NCBI GenBank assembly: GCA_963782595.1
Contig: CAWAKJ010000005.1
Coordinates: 620,001-684,000, forward strand
Direction: 5' to 3'
DNA from: JAMQPK01 sp963782595
GTDB taxonomy: Bacteria; Acidobacteriota; Vicinamibacteria; Vicinamibacterales; JAMQPK01
Length of the DNA stretch: 64,000 bases
A program made the translations under genes and the position numbers. The notes beneath the pieces are model-generated. The model saw nothing but the letters and a program-made list of their open reading frames with translations. It was not told where the DNA came from and made no database searches. Positions 1 through 9,540 of this stretch are shown here, piece after piece (positions within the stretch are counted from its first letter, which is position 1; every line of letters starts with the position of its first letter).

Positions 1-41
1 CCTTTCGCCTTACGACTTTCGACTTGCGACTTGCGACTTTC
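1..41. repeat. Heptamer tandem repeat (CGACTTT/CGACTTG)
   Basis: About five to six units of a 7-bp motif (CGACTTT, CGACTTG) run up to the start of the first gene. The same motif recurs at 18967-19053. Period 7 is read directly from the sequence. Confidence 0.8.
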
Positions 42-58
42 AGGGTTACCTTCCCCTC

Positions 59-974
59 ATGCGTATCAGCCCTCTCACCCGATTTCTGCTCGTAGTGGCG
101 CTTCTGTTTGTTGCAACCGCTCGCCCTGCGCGTGCACAAAACCCAGAAAGCAAGTACCAGGTCGTCGAGAACTGGGCACAGTTTCCCGAAGGTGTCACCG
201 CCTGGGCCGGGGCGACCGGCGTCGACATCGATCCGAAGGGCAACATCTACGTCTTTCATCGCAACGAGGCGATGCCGATCATGGCGTTCGATCGGAACGG
301 CAAGTTCCTGCGGGCCTGGGGCCAGGGAATGTTCAAGACGACGCACTTTTTGCGGACCGATCATGAGGGGAACGTGTGGGTCACTGACCGCGGCGACCAT
401 CAGGTGTTCAAGTTCAGTCCCGAAGGCAAGTTGCTGATGACGCTGGGCAGGAAGGGCGTGGTCGGCGAAAACGAGTCGCAGGACGCGTTCAACGGCGTGG
501 CCGATCTCGTCATCGCGAAGAACGGCGACATCTTCATCGCCGATGGCGAAAGCACCAACACGCGCGTGGTGAAGTACTCGAAGGACGGGAAGTTCGTGTC
601 ATGGTGGGGCGGCCTGGGCACTGAGCCCGGAAAATTCGACGAGCCGCACAGCATCGCGATCGACGCGGCTGGCTTGCTTTATGTGGGAGATCGCCGCAAC
701 AAGCGCGTGCAGGTGTTCGAGCAGAGCGGCAAATTCATCAAGCAGTGGAACCATCTCGGCACGCCGTGGGGCGTGTTCGTCAAGGGCGATCTGCTGTACG
801 TCGTGGACGGCACAGAAGCCAACTGCCTGTACATCATCAGCACGAAGGACGGCAAGATCGTCGACAAGGTCGAAGGGTCTGCGCAATGCCACGGCGGTGA
901 CCGTCGACTCGAAGGACGCGATCTACATCGGCGAAGTGAACGGGACGAACGTGAGGAAACTGGTCAGAAAGTAG
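59..974 (+). CDS. NHL-repeat beta-propeller protein, secreted, with one-base frameshift near the 3' end
   Basis: The protein has a signal peptide (MRISPLTRFLLVVALLFVATARPARA) followed by NHL-type blades, with repeated patterns such as 'IDPKGNIYVF', 'DHEGNVWVTDRGDHQVFKF' and 'DAAGLLYVGDRRNKRVQVF'. It is a probable periplasmic six-bladed propeller, and a paralogue lies at 39712-40779 on the other strand. Read straight through, the frame runs on to 988 with a nonsense tail (QCHGGDRRLEG). Dropping one G from the GGG run at 875-877 restores a normal last blade (AVTVDSKDAIYIGEVNGTNV) that ends at the TAG at 972-974. It is therefore a recent frameshift or a sequencing error. The stop codon lies in the first unit of the GTAGCCG heptamer repeat. 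The substrate is unknown. Its position before the molybdenum hydroxylase genes suggests the same oxidative periplasmic module, which is an inference. Confidence 0.8.
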
Positions 975-1005
975 CCGGTAGCCCGTAGCCGGTAGCCTGT
1001 AGTCT
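971..1005. repeat. Heptamer tandem repeat (GTAGCCG)
   Basis: Five units of a GTAGCCG-like heptamer fill the gap between the NHL gene and the 2Fe-2S subunit gene. The first unit provides the TAG stop of the restored NHL frame. Confidence 0.8.
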
Positions 1006-1008
1006 CCT

Positions 1009-1473
1009 ATGCCTATCAACCTTCGTGTGAATGGTCGGCCGCAGACTGTGGATGTGGATGAATCCACGCCGCTGCTCTACGTCTTGAGCGACGAGCTTGC
1101 GCTCAGCGGTCCCAAGTTCGGCTGTGGCCTCGGTCAGTGCGGCGCGTGCACCGTCATCGTCAAAGGCCAAGCCATCCGATCGTGCATGACACCGGTGAAG
1201 CAGGTGGCCGGAGCGGAGATTACGACACTCGACGGTCTGGGCACACCGCAGAATCCGCACCCTATTCAGCAGGCCTTTATTGACGAGCAAGCCGCTCAGT
1301 GCGGCTTCTGCCTGAGTGGCGTCATCCTCAGCGCGAAAGCGCTGGTCGATCGCACGCCGGCGCCGAGCGACGAACAGATAGAGCAAGCGCTGTCCGGTGT
1401 GCTGTGCCGCTGCTTCGCGCACGTGCGTATGATTGCCGCCGTCAAACGGTACGCGAAGGGGAGGACGGCATGA
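1009..1473 (+). CDS. (2Fe-2S)-binding small subunit of a xanthine-oxidase-family molybdenum hydroxylase (IorA-like)
   Basis: This 154-residue protein is the electron-transfer subunit of a molybdenum hydroxylase. The N-terminal plant-type ferredoxin cluster uses C39, C44, C47 and C59 (CGLGQCGACTV...C). The second cluster uses C98, C101, C133 and C135 (CGFC...CRC). The length matches the IorA/CoxS/NdhS small-subunit family. The stop overlaps the ATG of the large subunit (ATGA at 1470-1473), so the two are translationally coupled. No FAD-subunit gene is adjacent, which fits the IorAB (isoquinoline or aldehyde oxidoreductase) two-subunit type that passes electrons to cytochromes rather than NAD. 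The substrate cannot be read from the sequence. Confidence 0.93.
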   Translation: MPINLRVNGRPQTVDVDESTPLLYVLSDELALSGPKFGCGLGQCGACTVIVKGQAIRSCMTPVKQVAGAEITTLDGLGTPQNPHPIQQAFIDEQAAQCGFCLSGVILSAKALVDRTPAPSDEQIEQALSGVLCRCFAHVRMIAAVKRYAKGRTA

Positions 1474-3782
1474 GCCCCAGGGATTTGGGATCAGGGATTA
1501 GGGATTCGGGCTTGTCCCGGCGCGCCATGTTGAAGGGCAGTGGCGCCCTCATCGTCAGCTTTGCTTTGACGCCCTCTGATGTATTTAGCCAGGCGGTCGC
1601 AACGCTCGTTGGCAATCCGCCGAAAGAGGTCGATGGCTGGCTGGCTATTGCCGCCGATGGCACTGTGACGGCCTACACCGGCAAATGCGAGATGGGGCAG
1701 GGGCTGTTTACTGCGCAGACGCAGCTCGTGGCCGAAGAGCTGTGTGTGCCCGTCGAGCGCGTCCAGCTCATTCAGTGCGTTACCGGGACGACTCCCGATC
1801 AGGGCGTCACGTCTGGCGCGCAATCACATCCCCAGAATTTCAATCACGCGAATCTCGCACTTGCCGCCGCCACGGCGCGAGAGGCGCTGCTGCAGATGGT
1901 GTCGAAGCAATGGGGTGTTCCGGTCGAACGGCTCAGCGCCGGCAATGGCGTCGTCAGCCAGGGAGCGAGGACGATTACCTACGGCGAGCTCATCGGCAAC
2001 AGGAAATTCAATCTCACCCTGAATACGAACGCGAAGCGCAAACCGGCACGCGAGTGGACTGTGCTCGGCAACCCCGTCAAGCGGCTCGATATGCCTGCCA
2101 TGGTCACCGGCACGCTCGAGTATGTGCACAACGTGCGCGTCGCCGGCATGGTGCACGGTCGAGTCGTCCGCCCGCCAACCGTCGGCGCAACAGTTGTCAG
2201 CGTAGACGACAGCTCTGTCAACGGACTGCCCGGGTTCATCAAGGTCGTGGTCAAGAACAACTTCATCGGCGTCGTCTGTGAGAAACAGTGGCAGGCCGTG
2301 CAGGCGGCGAACCGGTTGAAAGTGACGTGGAAGCCCGGTCCTGCGCTTCCGGCTCAGGCAAGCTTCTACGATCACATGCGCAAGCAGCCGACCCGCGACA
2401 CGATGCTGGTCGATTCCAGGGATGTGGATGCCACGCTGGCGTCGGCCGCGCAGGTCGTCCGCTCGACATATCTGCATCCTTACCACATGCACGGATCGGT
2501 CGGCGCTTCGTGCGCCGTCGCCGATGTGAAGGCAGACAACGCAACCGTGTGGTCGCCGACGCAGGGCGTCTATCCGCAGCGCGACAGCTGCGCGATGCTG
2601 CTCGGTATGAAGCCCGAGCAAGTGAAGGTGATCTACTCACGCGGATCAGGGTGCTACGGCATCAACGGCGCCGACACCGTGTCCTACGATGCGGCGTTGA
2701 TGTCGCAAGCCGTGGGCCGTCCCGTGCGCGTGCAGCTTTCGCGCAAAGACGAGATGGTGCACGAAAATTTCGGGCTCGCCTTTGTCGTCGATCAGCGCGT
2801 CGGCCTCGATCCCGACGGCAACATCATCGCGTGGGATTACGAGGCGTGGTCGACGCTTCGCGGCGGCCGTCCCGGCCATACGCAACCCGGCAACCAGGTG
2901 ACGGGATTTCTCGCCGGCATGCAGCCGGCGGCCTTCGTTCCACGATCGCCGGCGCCGCCGCCCACGGGGCCGCTCGAGAACGGGTCGAACGTCGTGCCGT
3001 CGTATGTCACCGGAACTGTTGGCAGTGCGTCAGGTGGCACGGGCACAGTCAAGTGCGAGCGTATGCTCTCGCGTGTCGTGGAGTCGCCGTTCTGGACGGG
3101 CCCGCTCCGCTCGCCGAATCGACTGCAGAACACATTCGCGCACGAATCGATGATGGACGAGGTCGCCGCCGCCGCCAAGGCGGATCCTGTTGCGTATCGC
3201 TTGAAGCACCTGCGCGATCCGCGATTGCGAGCTGTCGTGCAGGCCGCGGCAAAGGCTGCGAACTGGCAGCCACGCCCGTCGCCCCGCCAACCACCAACCA
3301 CCAACCAGATTGCGCAAGGTCGCGGGATTGCTTGCGTCTTGTACGAAGGCGACAACGGCTACTGCGCCATGGTGGTCGACGTTGACGTTCACCTCGGTAC
3401 CGGTGTCGTCAACGTGACGCGCATCGTGATGGCGCTCGATTCCGGCCCCATTTCCAACCCCGACGGCTTGCGCAACCAGGCCGAAGGTGGCGCGCTTCAC
3501 GGTGTCAGCCGCGCACTCTTCGAAGAAGTGACGTGGGACAACGAGAAGGTGACGTCGCTCGACTGGCGCACTTACCGTACGTTTCCTGTCGGCTTCAAGG
3601 TGCCGAAACTGGAGACGGTGCTCATCAACACCATGGACGCGGAAGCCTGCGGCGCAGGCGAGACGTCGATCACGGTCACCGCCGCGGCGATCGGCAACGC
3701 CATTTTTGATGCAACCGGCAGGCGGCTTCGGCAGGTGCCGTTCACGCCGGAGCGGGTCAAGGCCGCCGTTTCAACAAACTAA
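1470..3782 (+). CDS. Molybdopterin-binding large subunit of an aldehyde/isoquinoline oxidoreductase (IorB-like), Tat-exported
   Basis: The 770-residue catalytic subunit of a xanthine-oxidase-family enzyme. The ATG at 1470 overlaps the upstream stop; an open frame extends to 1299 but lies inside the small subunit, so 1470 is chosen. Residues 18-40 carry a twin-arginine signal (SRRAMLKGSGALIVSFAL), so the folded cofactor-loaded enzyme is exported, presumably in complex with the small subunit. Cofactor motifs include 'CEMGQGLFTAQTQ' (molybdopterin cytosine dinucleotide contact) and, near the C-terminus, 'CGAGETSIT' with the conserved catalytic Glu. Residues 4-14 (RDLGSGIRDSG) are encoded by GGGATTA-type heptamer repeats inserted ahead of the Tat motif. 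A second, CCAACCA, heptamer run lies at 3287-3308, encoding a Pro/Thr-rich linker. Confidence 0.92.
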   Translation: MSPRDLGSGIRDSGLSRRAMLKGSGALIVSFALTPSDVFSQAVATLVGNPPKEVDGWLAIAADGTVTAYTGKCEMGQGLFTAQTQLVAEELCVPVERVQLIQCVTGTTPDQGVTSGAQSHPQNFNHANLALAAATAREALLQMVSKQWGVPVERLSAGNGVVSQGARTITYGELIGNRKFNLTLNTNAKRKPAREWTVLGNPVKRLDMPAMVTGTLEYVHNVRVAGMVHGRVVRPPTVGATVVSVDDSSVNGLPGFIKVVVKNNFIGVVCEKQWQAVQAANRLKVTWKPGPALPAQASFYDHMRKQPTRDTMLVDSRDVDATLASAAQVVRSTYLHPYHMHGSVGASCAVADVKADNATVWSPTQGVYPQRDSCAMLLGMKPEQVKVIYSRGSGCYGINGADTVSYDAALMSQAVGRPVRVQLSRKDEMVHENFGLAFVVDQRVGLDPDGNIIAWDYEAWSTLRGGRPGHTQPGNQVTGFLAGMQPAAFVPRSPAPPPTGPLENGSNVVPSYVTGTVGSASGGTGTVKCERMLSRVVESPFWTGPLRSPNRLQNTFAHESMMDEVAAAAKADPVAYRLKHLRDPRLRAVVQAAAKAANWQPRPSPRQPPTTNQIAQGRGIACVLYEGDNGYCAMVVDVDVHLGTGVVNVTRIVMALDSGPISNPDGLRNQAEGGALHGVSRALFEEVTWDNEKVTSLDWRTYRTFPVGFKVPKLETVLINTMDAEACGAGETSITVTAAAIGNAIFDATGRRLRQVPFTPERVKAAVSTN
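1479..1510. repeat. GGGATTA heptamer repeat inside a coding region
   Basis: Four degenerate AGGGATT heptamers lie just after the start codon of the molybdopterin subunit and are translated as its pre-Tat extension. Confidence 0.75.
3287..3308. repeat. CCAACCA heptamer repeat inside a coding region
   Basis: Three exact CCAACCA units (21 bp, so frame-neutral) encode a Pro/Thr-rich stretch (RQPPTTNQ) in the molybdopterin subunit. Confidence 0.7.
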
Positions 3783-4017
3783 GCCAATTCATTCCATTGG
3801 ATCGCGTACGACAGGTGCCATTCGCTCCTGGGCGCGCGAGGTCCGCGCGAAAACCTGCGACAACTTGATACAGATTTTGCGAAAGGGTGTATGACGATTG
3901 GGTTACCGTGTATCACCGTCTTCAGGCTCATCCGTATGGTGTAGGCAGGCTCTCGGGCACGAGTGTCGCACGTGCGCGGCCCTCACAACGGCATCGGCGC
4001 ATCGACAGGAGGCGAAA

Positions 4018-6948
4018 ATGGTTGGGCATCTACGCAATCGCGAATCGCGGTACGCGACGCTCTTCTCAGCAACTGTAGTCTTTGCGCTAATACTGACGGC
4101 AGGACCGCTGTGGGCGCAGAGCGCCCTGTCCACGATTCATGGGACCGTGAGGGACGAGTCCGGCGCGGCGATGCCCGGCGTCACGGTCACACTGACGAGC
4201 CCCTCACTCCAGGTGGGTCAAATCGTCGTTGTGTCGGAGGCCGATGGAACGTATCGGGCCGGCGAGCTGCCGGCCGGACTCTATCGCATCGCCTTCGAGC
4301 TCTCCGGCTTCAAAGGATATGTGCTCAGTGAATTCCGTTTGACCATCGGATTCGTCGCTCGCGTCGATGCAGCGATGGCCGTCGGCGGACTGGAGGAGAC
4401 CATCACCGTCACCGGCGCGAGTCCGGTCGTTGATATGACCTCCACGACCACCAGCGTGAACCTGACATCCGACACAATCGAATCGATTCCGGTGGGGCGC
4501 GGGTTGCAACAGTTGTTCGCCATGACGCCTGGCGTCACGACCAACCGCGTCGACGTCGGCGACAGCTGGATGGGTGTGCGCGCGGCTGCAGAGAACTACG
4601 GCCAGTCCGCCAACGTAAAGGTTCAGATCGACGGCATCGACATCGCCGACGGGACGAGCTCCGGTGTCTACATGACGAGCTTGACGCTCGAAGAGGCGCA
4701 GATCAGAACATCGGGCAACGACGCGGAAGTGTCGGTGCCGGGCGTTTCGATGGTGGCCGTGATCAAGTCCGGATCGAATCTGTTCCACGGTTCATATATG
4801 GGATCGTTCGAGCATCCCTCGCTGCAGGGCAGCAATCTGAACGACAAGTTGAGAGCTCAGAATCTGAGCGACACGGAGCCGCTGAAACATCTTTACGATC
4901 TGAGCGCCGACCTTGGCGGTCGCCTCGTCCGCGACAAGCTGTGGTTCTACGGCGCGTTCGTTCAACAGGACAAGGTTTCTGGCGTCGTAGGTTTTGCGGA
5001 AAACCCGGGACCGGATGGCAGATACCTGACCGGCGATGAGCCACCGGGCTACGTCAGGACACGCCTGACACATGGTTCTGTGAAATTGTCGTATCAGCCG
5101 ACGAGTACCAATCGGTTGATCGCTGCGTGGCAGCCCACGATGAAATATCAGCCGCAGGGGCTTCCGCCCGAGCCGAACCGGTTGCGTCCGCTCGAATCGA
5201 CGCTCGACTATAAGAACCCGAGCTCGATGTTCAAAGGTGAGTGGCAAAGCACGCTCTCGAACCGCATGGTCTTCAATGTCGTGGGCGGCTATGGCGGCTA
5301 CCTGGCCGACTACGCGCCATGGCGTTCGAACTTCGCGGGGCCGGTTGTGAAGGGCAACCCGCCACGCATGGATCGCGCCACGGGCCTCAACCTCGGCGCC
5401 AATCCGAAGACGAACCTCGAGTATCGCGACAAGTGGCAGTTGGACAGCGGCCTCAGCCTGTTCCCCCAACGATCGTTCGGCGGACAGCACGAGTTCAAGG
5501 TCGGCACCACGCTCTACTGGCGCCGCAACAGCGTCGGCTGGCGTATCCATCCGTCTGGTGACTACACGCTGATTTTCGATGGGCCCGCAGCCGCCGAGAT
5601 TGACATTCGCAATTCGCCGACGCAGCCCGATTCGCGCGCCAACTACTATGCCGGCTATATCAAGGACACATGGCGTGTGACCGATCGGCTGACGTTGAAC
5701 CTGGGGCTGCGCATCGAGCAGCAGAAGTCGTTTCTGCCGAAGCAGTCGAAGGACGTGAGCCCGCAGTTCCCGACGCTGTTTCCCGCCACGTCGTTCGACG
5801 GGCTCGACGTCTTGACGTGGAACAAGGTGGTTCCGCGATTCGGGCTCGCGTGGGACGTGGCCAACAGGACCATCGTAAAGGCGACGTTCGGGCGATTCGT
5901 CAACGGCATGGACGACGGATTCGCGAATGCCTACAACTCGATGGCCAACGTGACAATGAAGTTCCGGTGGCGCGATCTGAACACCAACGGCGATTACGAC
6001 TCGGGCGAGGTGAATTTGAATCCGAACCTGGGTCTGAGCCAGGGCGGCGATTTCGTCAGTGTGACGGGGCAGAGCAGCGCGCGCCTCAATCCCGAACTGC
6101 GGTCGCCCATGACGGACGAGGCCACGATGGGCGTCGAACGTGAGCTCATACAGAACCTCGGTGTTCGCGGGCTGTATGTCTACAAACGCGTGACCGATCG
6201 TTACACGACGCGTAACGTCGCGCGTCCGCGCAGCGCCTACAACATCCCGCTCACCCGTCGCGATCCCGGGCCCGACGGCCTGCTGAATACGTCGGACGAT
6301 GGCGGCTCGGTGACGATCTACGACTACGATGCGCGTTTTGCAGGAGCGGCGTTCGTGCAGAACGAGCAGCAGAACACCGATCGCGACGATTCGTACCACA
6401 CGATTGAGTTCACCGTGACGAAGCGAACGTCCAGCAGGTGGGGCGCGATGGCGTCTGTCTGGGCCGTCAAGAATCACGTGTGGCCGAACGCGGCTCTCTT
6501 CGACGACGATCCGAACGTGGATTTGAATGCAGTGGATGACACTTGGAAATGGGCGGGCAATTTCAGCGGAACCTACTTGGCCCCGTTGGGGATTCAACTT
6601 GGCGCGTTCTACCAGGCCAAGGTGGGCATCCTCGATCAGCGCACGGCGATTTTCCGCGCAGCCGATCCGGATGGCGGCCCGTCGCTGAGGCAGCTCAGTA
6701 CCGTCACGCTGAAGACGGAGGCGAAAGGCGCGCAGAAGACGGATGCGATTCACGTGGTGAATCTGCGCGCCAGCAAGTGGTTCCCGTTCGGCGGCGCACA
6801 GCGCGTGCAGTTCGATTTCGACCTGTTCAACGTATTCAACTCGAGCGCGCCCATCACGGCGAACTTCCTGTCGGGGACGACCTTCGCGTATGCCACGGCG
6901 GTTGTGCCGCCGCGCATCGCTCGAGTCGGCTTCCGCTATACGTTCTAA
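4018..6948 (+). CDS. TonB-dependent receptor 1 with carboxypeptidase-regulatory-like domain
   Basis: This 976-residue outer-membrane protein takes up a large substrate using energy from TonB. The ATG at 4018 follows a good ribosome-binding site (AGGAGGCG) and starts a signal peptide ending 'AGPLWAQS'. Residues about 38-120 form a beta-sandwich of the CarboxypepD_reg type (GTVRDESGAAMPGVTVTL...SEADGTYRAGELPAGLYRI). A plug domain follows (ESIPVGRGLQQLFAMTPGV), then a long beta-barrel that ends in a terminal Phe (VGFRYTF), the usual BAM recognition feature. The frame is open upstream to 3898, but nothing there resembles the family. It stands between the molybdenum hydroxylase and the DUF1592 gene. 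Its substrate is unknown; polysaccharide-derived or aromatic material would fit the neighbours. Confidence 0.93.
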   Translation: MVGHLRNRESRYATLFSATVVFALILTAGPLWAQSALSTIHGTVRDESGAAMPGVTVTLTSPSLQVGQIVVVSEADGTYRAGELPAGLYRIAFELSGFKGYVLSEFRLTIGFVARVDAAMAVGGLEETITVTGASPVVDMTSTTTSVNLTSDTIESIPVGRGLQQLFAMTPGVTTNRVDVGDSWMGVRAAAENYGQSANVKVQIDGIDIADGTSSGVYMTSLTLEEAQIRTSGNDAEVSVPGVSMVAVIKSGSNLFHGSYMGSFEHPSLQGSNLNDKLRAQNLSDTEPLKHLYDLSADLGGRLVRDKLWFYGAFVQQDKVSGVVGFAENPGPDGRYLTGDEPPGYVRTRLTHGSVKLSYQPTSTNRLIAAWQPTMKYQPQGLPPEPNRLRPLESTLDYKNPSSMFKGEWQSTLSNRMVFNVVGGYGGYLADYAPWRSNFAGPVVKGNPPRMDRATGLNLGANPKTNLEYRDKWQLDSGLSLFPQRSFGGQHEFKVGTTLYWRRNSVGWRIHPSGDYTLIFDGPAAAEIDIRNSPTQPDSRANYYAGYIKDTWRVTDRLTLNLGLRIEQQKSFLPKQSKDVSPQFPTLFPATSFDGLDVLTWNKVVPRFGLAWDVANRTIVKATFGRFVNGMDDGFANAYNSMANVTMKFRWRDLNTNGDYDSGEVNLNPNLGLSQGGDFVSVTGQSSARLNPELRSPMTDEATMGVERELIQNLGVRGLYVYKRVTDRYTTRNVARPRSAYNIPLTRRDPGPDGLLNTSDDGGSVTIYDYDARFAGAAFVQNEQQNTDRDDSYHTIEFTVTKRTSSRWGAMASVWAVKNHVWPNAALFDDDPNVDLNAVDDTWKWAGNFSGTYLAPLGIQLGAFYQAKVGILDQRTAIFRAADPDGGPSLRQLSTVTLKTEAKGAQKTDAIHVVNLRASKWFPFGGAQRVQFDFDLFNVFNSSAPITANFLSGTTFAYATAVVPPRIARVGFRYTF

Positions 6949-6970
6949 AGTGTTGTCACGGCCCCGTTTG

Positions 6971-6993
6971 CGGGCGCCCACCGGGGGCGCCCG
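6971..6993 (+). terminator. GC-rich hairpin after TonB receptor 1
   Basis: A perfect 9-bp stem (CGGGCGCCC / GGGCGCCCG) with a 5-nt loop starts 22 nt past the stop codon. There is no U-tract, so this is a weak or Rho-assisted terminator at best. Confidence 0.4.
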
Positions 6994-7071
6994 TAAAACC
7001 AGGGGGATCGCTCGTACCCCAAGGTTGGGAATAGCGCCGGACGTGACTCTTCGGTAACCTAAAAGGACTAG

Positions 7072-9525
7072 ATGAAACGCCGTTCAGCCCTGCTGGTCGC
7101 CGCAACCTCTTTCGTCGTCGCCCTGGCGTACAACGCGCCGTCTGCCCAGCAGCGGCCATCGCCATCGGGCAACGATCGCCGAGCGGCGAGCGACACGAGT
7201 CGAGATCAGCAGGCTGTTCTCTCCAAGTACTGCATCACCTGTCATAACCAGCGAGCCAAAACCGGCGGACTCGCGCTCGATACGCTCAATCTCGCTGAGG
7301 TCGGCAATCACGCCGAAGAGTGGGAGAAAGTCGTCCGTAAAGTTCGCACGGGAGCGATGCCGCCCGTTGGACGGGCGCGGCCCGACAAGGCCTCGGCGGA
7401 CAACCTCGTCACGTGGCTCGAAACCGAGCTCGATCGCGCCGCGGTCGAACACGTGAATCCGGGCCGCCCCTCGCTGCAGCGACTGAACCGCAGCGAATAT
7501 ACCAACGCGGTTCGCGACCTGCTTGCGGTCGAGATCAACGCGGCTTCAGTGCTGCCGGCGGACGTCGCCGGCCACGGGTTCGACAACAACGCCGACGCAT
7601 TGACGCTGTCTGCGGCGCTGACGGAGCGATATCTCGGAGCCGCAGCGAAAATCAGTCAGATGGCTCTCGGGCGGCGGCGAGGGCTTCCGACGCCGGAAAC
7701 CTTCTTCGTGCCCAGCGATAGCAATCAAGGCCTCCGCATCAGCGACGATTTGCCCTTTGGATCGCGCGGCGGGCTCGCGGTGCGCTATTACTTTCCAGCC
7801 GATGGCGAGTACCTGTTCGAGATGCGGCCGAGAGAGACCGGAGTGTCGGGCGGATTCGAGGGAGTGACGGCCGAGCCGCATCAAATCGAAGTGAGCCTGG
7901 ACAACGTCAAAGCCTGGACCGGAACGATCGGCGGACCGGAATTCGCGGCTGGTCGTGTCGCTGGTGGTGCCGGCACGTATGTGAGTGACGATCGCGACAA
8001 GAAGGTGATCGAGTCGCTGCGGTTCACCGCGCCGGTCAAGGCCGGCTTGCATCTGGTACAGGTGTACTTCATCGCAAAGACCTCCGCGTACATTGAAGAC
8101 CTGTTCGACCGGTCCCTGCATCGAGAACCCTACCGAAAAGGGAACGGTCAGCCCAACCTGTCCACGCTAATCATCACCGGGCCTCAACAGGGAACGGCGG
8201 TACCGAGCGAGTCGGCGAGCCGTCGCCGGGTGCTGATGTGTACCCCGACATCGGCGAATGACGAACCGGTGTGCGCGAGAAAAATCATCTCGACGTTGGC
8301 TCGGCGTGCCTACCGTCGCCCTGTCAATGCCGATGATCTGCAGGTGTTGATGGCCTCGTATGCTGACGGCGCGAAGCGGGGAGGATTCGAGTCGGGCCTC
8401 GAGATGGCGCTTCGCAGCATCCTCGTGAGCCCGGACTTCCTGTTCCGGCTCGAGACCCAGCCGGCCGGGGTTGCGCCAAACGCGGCGTACCGTGTCAGCG
8501 ATCTGGACCTGGCGTCGCGGCTGTCGTTTTTCCTCTGGAGCAGCCTTCCAGACGAGGAATTGTTGAAGGAGGCCGAGAAGAAGACGCTGCAAAGGCCCGA
8601 CGTGCTCCAGCAACAGGTGCGCCGGATGCTTGCGGATCCGCGCTCGCAGGCGCTCGTCGACAATTTCGCGGGCCAGTGGCTGCACATCCGCAATGTGGCT
8701 GGCCATCAGCCGAGCCCGGAAGTCCTATTCCACTACGACGACAATCTCCGCGGGGCGTTCGAAAAGGAGACGAAGCTCTTCTTCGAAAGCATCATCCGGG
8801 AGAATCGCAGCGTCCTCGACCTGCTGGATGCCGACTACACCTATCTGGATGAGCGCCTCGCGAAGCATTACGGCATTCCTGGCGTGTTCGGCGAGCGATT
8901 CAGGCGAGTCTCGCTGCCGGCCAGCAGTCCACGCCGCGGGCTGCTTGGAAAGGGCTCGATTCTCATGTCGACGTCCTATCCCAATCGCACCTCTCCGGTG
9001 ATTCGTGGGAAGTGGATTCTGGAGAACATCTTTGGTGCGCCGCCGCCACCGCCACCGCCGAACGTGCCCGAACTGAAGGACGAGCGAGACCCGCGGAAGA
9101 TCCTGCCGATGCGCGAGCAGCTTGCGGCGCACCGCGCCAATCCTGTGTGCGCGGGTTGTCACGCGCAGATGGATCAGCTGGGGTTCTCGCTCGAGAACTT
9201 CGACGGCATCGGCGAGTGGCGCGACGTCTATGTGTCTGGTGCGGCCGTCGACGCGTCGGGCGTGCTGCCCGACGGGACGAAGTTCAATGGCCCCTCGGAG
9301 CTCAGGCAGGTGCTGATGAAGCACTCTGACGAGTTCCTGACGACCATGACCGAAAAGCTGCTGACCTATGCGCTCGGGCGCGGGCTCGAGGCGAGCGATG
9401 CGCCTGCGGTTCGAAGGATCAAGCGCGACGCTGCGCGAGAGAACCTGCGATTTGGGGCTCTCATTCAGGGGATTGTGACGAGCGTTCCGTTTCAGATGAA
9501 AACGGCTCTCAGCGACACCAACTAG
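7072..9525 (+). CDS. DUF1592 domain-containing protein with planctomycete-type cytochrome c module
   Basis: An 817-residue exported heme protein of the DUF1587/1592/1588/1585 family common in Planctomycetes and Acidobacteria. After a signal peptide there is a c-type heme motif (CITCH, residues 54-58) in a PSCyt1-like module with 'TGAMPPVGRARPD' as probable Met ligand region. Then come DUF1587 (LNRSEYTNAVRDLL), a carbohydrate-binding-like section, DUF1592 (DLASRLSFFLWSSLPDEELL), DUF1588 with a second CXXCH (CAGCH, near residue 690) and DUF1585 at the C-terminus. The ribosome-binding site is AAGGA before ATG. It is 15 bp upstream of the DUF1552 gene, the standard partnership of these two families. 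The biochemical role of the pair is not established. Confidence 0.92.
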   Translation: MKRRSALLVAATSFVVALAYNAPSAQQRPSPSGNDRRAASDTSRDQQAVLSKYCITCHNQRAKTGGLALDTLNLAEVGNHAEEWEKVVRKVRTGAMPPVGRARPDKASADNLVTWLETELDRAAVEHVNPGRPSLQRLNRSEYTNAVRDLLAVEINAASVLPADVAGHGFDNNADALTLSAALTERYLGAAAKISQMALGRRRGLPTPETFFVPSDSNQGLRISDDLPFGSRGGLAVRYYFPADGEYLFEMRPRETGVSGGFEGVTAEPHQIEVSLDNVKAWTGTIGGPEFAAGRVAGGAGTYVSDDRDKKVIESLRFTAPVKAGLHLVQVYFIAKTSAYIEDLFDRSLHREPYRKGNGQPNLSTLIITGPQQGTAVPSESASRRRVLMCTPTSANDEPVCARKIISTLARRAYRRPVNADDLQVLMASYADGAKRGGFESGLEMALRSILVSPDFLFRLETQPAGVAPNAAYRVSDLDLASRLSFFLWSSLPDEELLKEAEKKTLQRPDVLQQQVRRMLADPRSQALVDNFAGQWLHIRNVAGHQPSPEVLFHYDDNLRGAFEKETKLFFESIIRENRSVLDLLDADYTYLDERLAKHYGIPGVFGERFRRVSLPASSPRRGLLGKGSILMSTSYPNRTSPVIRGKWILENIFGAPPPPPPPNVPELKDERDPRKILPMREQLAAHRANPVCAGCHAQMDQLGFSLENFDGIGEWRDVYVSGAAVDASGVLPDGTKFNGPSELRQVLMKHSDEFLTTMTEKLLTYALGRGLEASDAPAVRRIKRDAARENLRFGALIQGIVTSVPFQMKTALSDTN

Positions 9526-9540
9526 CATGGAGGCTGGCCG

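Noticed and set aside
1299..1469. Longer N-terminus for the molybdopterin subunit
   Set aside because: It overlaps the 2Fe-2S subunit coding region out of frame and lacks a signal; the ATG at 1470 precedes the Tat motif and overlaps the upstream stop.
3898..4017. Extended N-terminus for TonB receptor 1
   Set aside because: A proper ribosome-binding site and signal peptide begin at 4018; the upstream part has no family resemblance.
4792..6981. 729-codon open frame on the minus strand opposite TonB receptor 1
   Set aside because: Arg/His/Val-rich translation with no family pattern; it is the antisense shadow of the high-GC receptor gene.
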